This document shows, in pieces, positions 55,787 to 64,000 of a DNA stretch of 64,000 nt. Position 1 is the first letter of the stretch; every line of letters starts with the position of its first letter. The stretch covers positions 18,942,001-19,006,000 of the forward strand of contig NC_134025.1 in NCBI RefSeq assembly GCF_964204645.1, read 5' to 3'. The notes below the pieces were generated by a model. The model had not been told where the DNA came from. It made no database searches and saw nothing but the letters and a program-made list of their open reading frames with translations. Origin of the DNA: Tubulanus polymorphus (Eukaryota > Nemertea > Palaeonemertea > Tubulaniformes > Tubulanidae). Made by a program: the position numbers and the translations under genes.

Positions 55787-56913
55787 GTAAGTGTCAGCTC
55801 ATTAAAAGGAAGATTTGCTTTTCCTCAATGGTGATTGAAATTGTGTGAACTAAAATCAATATAAACCTATCTAGTAAGAAAGTACCACACAATGGTCTTC
55901 ATCATAGAAATTGGAAGTGTTCCTCTTTTAAGATTTGACATGATTTTTTATTCTTAAAAAGTAGATGATTAGGCCCAAGAATGAGATGCCTTGTTTTTTG
56001 TCACAGCAAGATAGTTAGATAAGACGAGGGCAGGAGATTTTTATTTTCACTTTCTTGTTTACATAAAGAAATCCTAATGAAAAATTATTCATTACTAATT
56101 TTTCCATGACCATGGTAGAGGTATCTCTTTTTTATATGAGGTCAAAATTCCCTAGTTACATTAAAGAATTCTAGCCAGATTTCCAACACCAGAAAAATTC
56201 AAAACTAGAGTAAGTCTATAAATCGATGGGGCGGACTTTTTTTAATTGAATTTCAAGAATCATTAAGTCAAATCTTCTTAACAAGATTCTTTGCAAAGAC
56301 AACTTCTTTGGTTGTTGACACTGACTGATAAAAAGACTGAAGTTTGCATGAATTCCACAGGGATAAACATTTGTAACCACAAAGAAGGTTCAAGGCCCAG
56401 TGATATCTTACACAAACTTTGGTCCGAATCATGGGTTACAACTAGGACAATCAAGCTTGCAAGCAGAGATTGTGAAATACTATGAGAGAAAATGAAAAAA
56501 AACTGACTGAAGTCCTTTTCAGCACGGCGGGGTGTGCAGATTTCAATTTTGATTTTCATTTTGATTTTTTTCATTCCACAATCCTTTTTTATTTACAACT
56601 TTTGTCGCAAAAAATTAAGATGCTGGCATTGATGAGAAACAAGGTATCTTTTTGTTTTCGCTTTACATCAGTGTGCACTGTATGTATCATATGTTTACCT
56701 AAGTGTGTATGCTATTTCTATTTCCACTACCTATGACCAGATTTTATCTTCCTATTGTTTCTGCCTGTATTACAGACTTTTACTTGAATTTTTCTCTTGA
56801 TTTTCCTCTTGATCAAACCTTATTGATTTTAATTTGTTCTTGACTATGTCTGTAATGTCTGTTTCTTTCTTTAAAGCTCATACTTACAAGACATGCATAT
56901 ATTTTTGTTGCAG
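55787..56913. other. Intron, nothing recognised
   Basis: Only unconserved short frames. Confidence 0.45.
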
Positions 56914-56963
56914 GAACGAAAATCTAGTCAAGATACTGAACTGGCAAATAGAGAAAGAAGAAG
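56914..56963 (+). CDS. PPP1R12A: MYPT exon, short basic segment
   Basis: Acceptor TTGTTGCAG ends at 56913; donor GTAAAT starts at 56964. Encodes ERKSSQDTELANRERRR with the last Arg codon split. Phase 0 entry matches the preceding exon and the phase-2 exit matches the exon at 60069. Basic composition is usual for this region. Confidence 0.75.
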
Positions 56964-57658
56964 GTAAATAGACAAGTATAAAGTTCCACCATTAGACACT
57001 TAGAATTCAGACGCTAAGAATTCAGACGCCTGCTTTATGTTTTCTGTTGTGAAATGGCATCAGAGAGTATGTCACATGAGTTAATTGACAAGTGTGGACT
57101 GGCTTCCTTTCCGATTTTGCAGCAATAATGATAAGCCGCCCTCTGGATAAGAAAATTCGAAAAATATAAATTTTGATTGACATTGGTCAAAGAACGTTAT
57201 GTATCAAATATTGGTGACTCCTAGAATATCATTCTCATGACATTTGGAGACAATCTCTTTTGAGACTTTTTAGGTTTCTCAAACTTTCATGGATTTTATG
57301 CAGTTGTATAAGCAAGCTCTCTTTCATTTAGTTACTAAATTGGTAGCTTTCTTGTGATTTGAAAAAGATCGGGCTGAAAAATATCTGAAGTATCATTCGC
57401 ACTGTACCCCATATGCTTATTAGCCATATTGGATTGTCGCAATTGCGTCTATTTCCCTCAAACCTGGACACTGAAGTTACACAAAAGTAAAAGTAATTTC
57501 TGAGCCTTAGGGAGCATTTGCCAACTCTATAACATACAGGTGTGGAAGAGTACCAGCATCTAGTTTTCATAGTTTTTCATCAGGCCATTCCAAAATAATT
57601 GTCTGTTTGCCGTTACACTGACCAAGTTTTCAGGATGAGTCGGTAAGTAGAAATATTA
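56964..57658. other. Intron, nothing recognised
   Basis: No repeat partner seen before HINE-1 copy 5. Confidence 0.45.
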
Positions 57659-58050
57659 TTTTGGTTTACCTTTGTTAGCCATATTGAAGTTGGCATTGAG
57701 CCAATTATGTAAAAAATCGCGGTACGTTTTTTATGTGAGCATTTGTTTCATTGGTTCTCAGCCTAAATGACGTATAATCGATACGATCGAAGACATGGCG
57801 AACCTCCGTCGGTTAAATTCTACGAAAAACGGTTTTGGGCGGGAAAATTCTTAACTCGAATTGCAATGACCTCGATTGGGGGCGTTGTCTCTACGAGTGA
57901 ATGTGATTGGCTGTTTTTCGCATATACAGGGAATTCCGGCGCTAATAAAATAATTATGGGAAAGCCAAAATGGGGAACGTTTCATGGGTTGACACGTGCG
58001 CGGGAGCGCTAATCATTAGACAGTTGCACACACACACACACACGCTCGTA
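57659..58050 (+). mobile_element. HINE-1 copy 5, 3' truncated and deleted
   Basis: TTTTGGTTTACCTTTGTTAG, then the promoter-like block with internal deletions (the TATAAAA part is lost), ending in a (CA)n run near 58030. The most diverged copy. Confidence 0.72.
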
Positions 58051-58279
58051 CTACTGCTTTCTTGAAAAACTTAAACTAGGCCACACTCGAGGGATGTTTT
58101 CACACGATGCACACTTTACTTCAAACATACGTAGCTCATACATCGGTAGCGGGTCGGTCGGTCGGTCGTTTTTTATAAAGAATAAGATTTATTTCAATGA
58201 ATCAAAAAAATAAGTTTTCACTCGGTACCTTTGAAGTCAGGTCGGTCGGGTTACGGCAAACAGACCATTATTTTGGGAT

Positions 58280-58795
58280 GGCCCCAGGGATTCATTTCTA
58301 GATAGAAAAAGGTTTTTTGAGGAAATATCGCCAGGTTATGACTTATTATCTTGATATTTGTTAAATTGTATCAATGTCGTAGTATTCATCTCTGTATATG
58401 GACTTAGGGATACCCAGGTTATTGTTCTCGTCAGGGAGAGTTGAATATTGATTTGTTTATAATTTGCTGGTTATGTTGATGGTACCTACGGATATTTTGT
58501 TACTACAATTGATTGCAAAGTTTTTTTTGTTTCAAGGTCATTGGTTTTTGTGTAAGCCAGGGGGCAGCGTTGAATAGCCAAATAACTTAGTATTTTCATG
58601 TTGTATTGGTACCTAGGCATATTTTGTAACCACAATGAAATACAAAATTGTTGCTCATGATGTTCTATGATTGAGATGAGTTTCAAGGTCATTAGTTACT
58701 GTATATGGTCACCAGGGGTCTGAATATTGAAAGTGTCAGACTGTTGAATAATTAAAACCACTTCGCAAGTGGGCATTGTGTTCTTGGATCCCTAG
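58280..58795 (+). mobile_element. HINE-2, 3' part with two core units
   Basis: Core units near 58475 and 58600 (GGTACCTAGGCATATTTTGT, AAGGTCATTGGTTTTTG, GGTCACCAGGGG) and the decayed terminus CAAGTGGGCATTGTG then TTGGATCCCTAGT. Confidence 0.7.
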
Positions 58796-60068
58796 TTATG
58801 TCATGGAATGTTGGTCCAGTGTTTGGAAAGTTTATGCGCTGCAGTTCTAGATTTTTTTGTTTTTGTTCATTTTCACCTACATACTGATTAGCAGTTCTAG
58901 ATTTTCTAGTTTTTGTTCATTTTCACCTACATATTGATTAGCTCAAGAAAAAAAACCTCATGAACTGCTTCGAAGTTCCTTTTTCATTTACATATTGATT
59001 AGCTCTAGGAAAATTCCATATGAACCGCCTAAGTTTTTTGCATTCGAAATTTTTCAATGCATAGGTAGAATTCATTTCTTTTTAGTAGTTTGCGCACGGT
59101 GTTTGTTTGACAACCAAGAATGCTAACACATTCGCTGCCATCTACGAGATAATATCTTGTTCTCCTGTACCTGTAGCTGATCTGTTTATTTCTTGGCTGG
59201 CACTGTGAAGCTGCTCTCTATTGCACAGGGATGAAAATCTTCTGAGGAAACGCGGTTTTCCGCAGTTGAATTTTATCATTCTTGAGATTGATGTAGATCT
59301 GTTGAAAATTTATGGGGGGTCAGGGTCTTGGAGAAAAGTTGAGAGTTAGATCGTAGCACACTTAAAGAACAGACCGTAAACGCGTCTTATAAAACCGGTG
59401 CTATGATCTCTGAAATCCTTTTACAACATCGCTGTCGTCTAGACCCACTGTAGATCAATAATATATATACATGTATATCGCTGCATGGGAAATCTATGTC
59501 TAGAATCTGCGGTTGCACGCTTCATTTCATTCAACACAGCATAGCCTAAGTGCTCAGTAATAGTAGTCATTGTTTTAATTCAGGCACAGTGTGCTTGTAT
59601 TGAGTGATAGATAGGAAAATTATAGATACGGGCTCCTCTTGGGACTCAACTATTTATTGACATGTGCATTTAAGTATGAACATGTTCTAGTGATTTGGAT
59701 ATTGTCTGAGCCATCCTTTTCTTTTACTCAAGCCATGAACAATGAAGGACCAACCACGTGGCAGCAGTTATATTTTGTCATTGGAAAATGGGCCTCAGAT
59801 GCCTCCTTTAAATTTCAAAAATTTCTTTGGAGTTTCCCCCAAACCCCCTTGAGGGGGCTTCGCACCTTCGGTGTGCGCGGCTGCTGGCTTGGCCAACTAT
59901 AGTTATAGCGTAATACTTATGTTTCTAATATTTCCGCGTTTTTCAAATGCCTCTGTTTTCATCCCTGATTGCAACTACGTATGAGGTGGCAGCTAATTTG
60001 TTAACATATGCATTTATATTGTTTTAAAGTTTTTCTTATGAACTGACAGCATGTTGTTCACGTGACAG
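58796..60068. other. Intron, weak repeat traces
   Basis: A 60-bp local duplication lies at 58890-58990 (TTTTGTTCATTTTCACCTAC, ATATTGATTAGCTC). 59226-59400 resembles 24272-24440. 59818-59880 has a CCCCCTTGAGGGGGCTTCGC patch. No gene. Confidence 0.45.
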
Positions 60069-60254
60069 GTTCATCGCACCGAATGCATTCGTATTATCGT
60101 CTTCATCTTCATCCCTATCGTCTTCTACCGTGCCTACAAATCGATTTTACCAATCCAGTTATATACCGTACCATATACGCAGGCAAAAACAAGACGAGAC
60201 CACAACAACTACTGTTACCACGCCTAGTTCCTTAACTACATTAGTTAACAAAAG
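60069..60254 (+). CDS. PPP1R12A: MYPT exon: Ser/Thr-rich linker
   Basis: Last exon seen. Acceptor CGTGACAG ends at 60068; donor GTGAGA starts at 60255. Completes the split Arg codon, then encodes FIAPNAFVLSSSSSLSSS, TVPTNRFYQSSYIPYHIRRQ and KQDETTTTTVTTPSSLTTL. Low-complexity Ser/Thr stretches are typical before the inhibitory phosphorylation site of MYPT. It leaves with two bases of a codon, so further exons follow outside the window. No RRST-type site was found in the remaining 3.7 kb. Confidence 0.75.
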
Positions 60255-60689
60255 GTGAGATAATCCTCTACAAGATGTAGATATATGGAGATAGACCCTT
60301 TAAGCACATATGGTTCTTTACTCCTAACAGGCTATTGTGTTCACTTTTTATGTATGCGTGCATAGGCAGAATCCAGTTATTTTTGGAAAGTATTCAAGTC
60401 GTTTCAATGGATGATATTCATATCCAACCTTGTAACCCTAGACATCTGCAGCCAAAAAAGTGGCCTCATGAGATTGAAAATAGTTGACTGGCCATTCACT
60501 GAACTCTACACTTTTACACGTGTTTGAAATTGTCCAAGGGCAATTTTGAATATATTGGGATCAATTTTCTTAATACTGGTTATGCATATAAATAATGTTT
60601 GTTGAATTAAGGAAAATTATGCTAATCGATCACAAGGTGGAGAGCTGTTACTAAGTAATGAATATTTGATTATGTATATAATATTTCCA

Positions 60690-60815
60690 ATGGTAGTAAT
60701 ACCTATAGCTACATATCTTGTTACTACAATCAATCGTAAATTTGTAGCTCATGAAATGATCTTTGATTGTTGTCATTGGTTTTTGTATATGTAAACCCAG
60801 AGATCAGAATTCCCC
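60690..60815 (+). repeat. HINE-2 core-like unit, decayed
   Basis: ATACCTATAGCTACATATCT, CAATCAATCGTAAATTTGTA and GGTTTTTGTATATG follow the core unit of 53.1-54.0 kb at low identity. Confidence 0.5.
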
Positions 60816-60917
60816 GCGTACGCGCGGGAAACCGGGGATTTTAGTATTGAAAAATATCATTTTTCCAAATAGTCCAAAAATGATGTAAAAGTAAAGGGGG
60901 GGGAGGTTATGATGGTC

Positions 60918-60988
60918 ATGCATGCATGCATGCATGCATACATACATACATACATACATACATACATACATACATACATACATACATA
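60918..60988. repeat. (CATG)n(CATA)n microsatellite
   Basis: Five or so CATG units pass into about thirteen CATA units, next to a poly-G run. The sharp change of motif suggests one array derived from the other. Confidence 0.95.
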
Positions 60989-61039
60989 GGTTTTCACGTG
61001 AACCTGTTGAATCGTCTACTGTTTTACTTCCGGGTTTTA

Positions 61040-61300
61040 TTAGGGTTTCTGCTGCTTTTGCAGAATCCCTATTGTAATTCTACTGATTATTAACCATTCT
61101 GTATCACAAGTACTACGCTGCATTGACAGATACTGTACATGATATTATTAAGATATTATTTTCTTGAAAGGTTTCGAGGCTTTAACTATTGTTGTTATTG
61201 TTTCTTAGTTCTCGGTTCCCTTCCTTAGTAACCTCTATAATTTTGAATTACTGTAATTAGGGTTTTCTGTTACATTGCAGAAAACCCTATTGATATTCGC
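61040..61300 (+). mobile_element. Two GGGTTTCTGC...CAGAAAACCC hairpin termini
   Basis: AGGGTTTCTGCTGCTTTTGC then AGAATCCCTATTG at 61042, and AGGGTTTTCTGTTACATTGC then AGAAAACCCTATTG at 61259. Both are foldback termini in the same orientation, 217 bp apart, and look like two nested or tandem starts of one transposon family. They lead into the array at 61560. Confidence 0.55.
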
Positions 61301-61559
61301 GTGTTTATTATTTGACAATTGACGTCAAAACTGCAAAGGCTTTCTTACCTTAACGCGGTTTCCGATACAATCCGTTTTATTTCATTTAGCTCACTTCGAT
61401 CTATAGATACTGCATGGGAATTTCGATGAATCAACGTTACAAAAGCACTGTCGGGCTGTAAACATCGAAAATTGTGCCCCATTCAATGAGGCGACATGAT
61501 TTTAGAGTCGTCATCCCGAAATCATCCGCAGGCTGGCCCTCACTTCGATTATCAATTCA

Positions 61560-62290
61560 AGTGTAAATAAAAAAATTTATTGACGCAAGCCTTCACATTC
61601 AGTCACGGTCTTCAAACAGTAATCTAACAATTTCCCATTTTCTTCATTGGTACACTTTACCGATCCACATGATATTTACTACTCTGAATATTATAAATAT
61701 TATGAGCACTATTGAGCAGTAAAGATCGATAATCAACGTGTGTCATTCCACGGATCCGCTGCGAGTTTTCCTCGCCATGAGAATCAAATCAAGTACAAAT
61801 AACTTTATTACTCCCACTGATTTGCCCGCGGGCTTCAAACAGTTTTACAATATGCTATTTTCCTTTACCAAATTTACCGGATATTTACTACGATAAATCA
61901 TTTAAGTCCCGGTGAGTCGTAGGCCTAAACTAAACAGGCCGAACAGATTCAGCAGAGAAAAGCTGTAGTGTTGACGAGGTATCAAAATAAATGAATTTAT
62001 TACTACAGCGATTTGGCCCGGGCTTCAACCATGTATTTGTATTCTATTTTTCCTACAGTACATACCGAGCTTTTCCAAATCCACAGGATATTTACTAAAT
62101 ACCTGTATATTACATATTATTATCCGTGGGAGAAAAGCTGTTGTGTCGGTGAGGAATCAAAATAAAAGAATTTATTACTTGATTCGGCCGCGAGCTTCAT
62201 TCAATTTTTCCTATAGTACGCACCGATCTTTACCAAATCCACAAGATATTTACTAAATATAAGTATATGACACACTCATCCGTAAGCTGG
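61560..62290 (+). repeat. Degenerate tandem array, 160-210 bp units
   Basis: The anchor GATATTTACTA recurs at about 61671, 61880, 62087 and 62245. Other shared parts are AAAATAAA(T/A)GAATTTATTAC, GGGCTTCAA and TTTACCAAAT. Identity between units is low to moderate. Confidence 0.75.
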
Positions 62291-62740
62291 ACTCACACTT
62301 ATATTCGGAGTAAGTGTACACGGGGGGAGGGTAGGAGATCGTTTCTCGGGTCGCTTGAAATGTTCATTGAGTTGTACGGACTCATGGATTGAACTCCAAA
62401 ACAAAATTTGCAAAAAAATCCGGCAACATTGCTGCGATGTACAATTGATGCGATCCCTGTTAAATAAGGTGTAGGAATAAGATGTTTAGGAGGGTTAAAA
62501 TTCAATAGGCCTAAGACCAATCCGTCCGGGTGTTAGGCCTACGCATATACATAGGTCTACGTAGGCTAGTAGCCTCTACTAGGTTAAAGCTAAGTTCACT
62601 ATAAAGGAGGAATCAGATTTATTAAAATGCATGTATTAGTGATTAACTGGTTCTGACTTCCAATGATCAATCACAATTATTAACGATATTTTATTGGCAA
62701 AAATGAAGAATTAATTCCTAATGACTGAAGTTACTGCGGA
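62291..62740. other. Nothing recognised
   Basis: No gene or repeat partner seen. Confidence 0.45.
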
Positions 62741-63345
62741 TCCCCAGAAAGATCGTCGTTTGTTCAAAAAACCTTTCGCTTGAAATTTTTTTCGTCGAAC
62801 CAATAATATTTCATTCGATTGAACCAATTTGAAAAAATCGTTAGGCCAAAGTTTTTTTCGTTCGAACAAACTTTTTTGGTCCATACGAAATGTTTTTCGT
62901 TCGAACAATTGTTCGATCGAACAGAACTGTTTTCATTCTCTTGTCAAAATATTAAGTTTTCCGTTCGAACAAGTATATTATAAAAAGTTTTTCAATAGAA
63001 CAGAATTATTTTCATTCAAACATTGGTTCGAAACAAAATTGTTTTCAATCGACAAAATTTTTTCACTTGAACAGTAACATAGCTCTTTATTCGAACAAAT
63101 TTTTTTGTCAGAACGATGAAAAGTTTTCATTTGAACAAAAAGCATATTGTTCCATCAAACGGAATTCTTTTCATTCGAACGAGATTTTCTTGTCGGAACA
63201 TTAAGTTTTTTGTTCAAACAGATATATTGTTCGATCATAGCGTTTTTCGTTCTAAAGCGCACAATTCTGGTGGAACTAGATCTTTTCTTTACAATGAGTA
63301 TTCTTTATTCGAACAAAATAATCTTTTCATTCGAACTCAAAGGTA
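62741..63345. repeat. TTCGAACAA-rich degenerate repeat field
   Basis: Some twenty variants of TTTTCATTCGAACAAA and its inverse (TTGTTCGA) follow one another at irregular 25-40 bp spacing, for example TTCGAACAATTGTTCGATCG near 62909. Open frames here only reflect the repeats. Confidence 0.75.
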
Positions 63346-63379
63346 TAATCTGAACCTGGGTTTTCTTTATCCAATATAC

Positions 63380-63600
63380 ATATCATGCCTTTCAGGTTGA
63401 AGCCCATCTTCCATGTTTCTAACCATGAACGGCACACAGCTTGTTTAGGTCATTTTGGAAATATACTCTGTCCGGTACATTTTGAATTACTCTGTATATC
63501 ATCTATCAGGAGAGCGAAGAGAAGACGACTTAGGAAACTACCTTGCGTGACTCCACTAGTTAGACCGATTTATTCCAAGATGAGACTGTTTCATTGATTT
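63380..63600 (-). pseudogene. Non-LTR retroelement RT fragment
   Basis: On the minus strand: SGVTQGSFLSRLLFALLIDD, the RT block G-V-x-Q-G-S-x-L-S-P-L-LF, then IQSNSK. After a deletion that removes the YADD region comes LQNDLNKLC-like sequence and WLETWKMGFNLKG in another frame. A dead LINE piece, opposite in strand to the MYPT gene. How far it extends to the right is unclear. Confidence 0.75.
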
Positions 63601-64000
63601 CAGCCGCCTGTTTTCGTTCAGAGAAATCTGCTGAGCCATTTGAAGGTCAAGTGCCCTGTTTTCTAAATGTGATATGTGTATAAAGGATAAGTGTGTTACT
63701 AATTCTGATTTTAGTAAAGCCATTACTGAGAAATAAGACTTTAAAGTTGGCTATTTTCACCAGTTTGCCGTACACAGCAGGTGCACGTTTGCTGTGATAA
63801 ACCCACGATCGCTGACGTCATTGTAGTCAAACACATATTTCCACGCACATTGTATCACTGAACAATAACAAACTTTTGAGGCACTTTATGAACACCAAAG
63901 CTATGGCTAAATAATAGATTTGATTTAAAACAATGAACTTAGCTTTATTAGATAGATTTTAAAACAATCCGTGGTGAAATAAGCAGTGTACGTCTGAAAT
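63601..64000. other. Nothing recognised
   Basis: No MYPT exon, repeat partner or clear RT block seen. Confidence 0.4.

Larger units (their letters stand above)
9238..60254 (+). other. PPP1R12A: MYPT / PPP1R12 gene, internal part (11 exons)
   Basis: Span of the one host gene recognised. MYPT proteins hold the catalytic subunit of protein phosphatase 1 and direct it to phosphorylated myosin light chain and other targets, so controlling actomyosin contractility. Eleven exons on the + strand keep reading phase at every junction and all introns are GT-AG. The order is late ankyrin repeats, linker, acidic/basic coiled coil, WRLGLRKT segment and Ser/Thr-rich linker, as in MYPT1. Introns are 5.4, 19.7, 3.9, 0.96, 7.3, 0.08, 1.5, 6.3, 1.1 and 3.1 kb. 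The 5' exons (RVxF motif, first ankyrin repeats) and 3' exons (RRST-type inhibitory site, C-terminal coiled coil or zipper) were looked for and not found. Which vertebrate paralogue (A, B or C) is closest cannot be said; invertebrates usually have a single gene. Confidence 0.9.

Noticed and set aside
62829-63353. Open frames with repeated FERNK/SFEQ-like residues
   Set aside because: They follow from the TTCGAACAA repeat field in all frames.
60255-64000. Downstream MYPT exon with the RRST-type inhibitory site
   Set aside because: No matching codons on the + strand. The RRAKRRRL stretch at 63508 is the antisense of a minus-strand LINE RT.

Overview
The window is intron-rich animal DNA, AT-rich, with one recognisable host gene split over 11 exons on the + strand and very dense transposon debris. 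Introns of up to about 20 kb, DIRS-like, Penelope-like and non-LTR retroelements, a CORE-type SINE and several Helentron-like non-autonomous families (HINEs: asymmetric inverted repeats, a 3' hairpin, no target duplication, sometimes tandem core repeats) point to a marine invertebrate. A mollusc or another lophotrochozoan is my best guess; the sequence alone does not settle the phylum.

The host gene is a myosin phosphatase targeting subunit (MYPT / PPP1R12; Mbs in flies). Exons lie at 9238-9356, 14786-14945, 34694-34841, 38712-38786, 39743-39804, 47059-47216, 47298-47737, 49242-49316, 55607-55786, 56914-56963 and 60069-60254. All junctions are GT-AG and the reading phase is continuous throughout. 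They encode the last ankyrin repeats, the post-ankyrin linker, a Glu/Lys/Arg-rich coiled coil, a segment with the family signature WRLGLRKT, and Ser/Thr-rich linkers. The N-terminal RVxF/first ankyrin exons and the C-terminal inhibitory-site/leucine-zipper exons are not seen and should lie outside. Exons make up about 1.65 kb (2.6 %) of the window.

Region by region. 0-9.2 kb: upstream intron with three copies of an LTR-like 333-376 bp repeat around a 66-68 bp minisatellite, a hairpin MITE, a SINE and several dispersed repeats. 9.2-14.9 kb: two MYPT exons, HINE-1 copy 1 and a 0.63 kb tandem duplication. 15.0-34.7 kb: one 19.7 kb intron with an odd unit (51-bp perfect inverted repeats, 0.44-kb direct repeats and an unknown 231-aa ORF), a 145-bp core-repeat array, a Penelope-like fragment, HINE-1 copy 2, a TIR transposon and a non-LTR element broken by two other transposons. 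34.7-47.1 kb: three exons, MITEs, HINE-1 copies 3 and 4, an intron that is almost wholly one HINE-3 element, a 29-bp palindrome with a 7-bp target duplication, a minisatellite and a DIRS-like gag/RT fragment. 47-60.3 kb: six exons and a four-deep transposon nest at 50.5-54.3 kb. 60.3-64 kb: tandem repeats and a minus-strand non-LTR RT fragment.

The main interest is structural. Paralogous copies inside the window act as empty sites, so several insertions can be delimited to within a few bases and ordered in time. No operon, CRISPR array or functional non-coding RNA gene was recognised.
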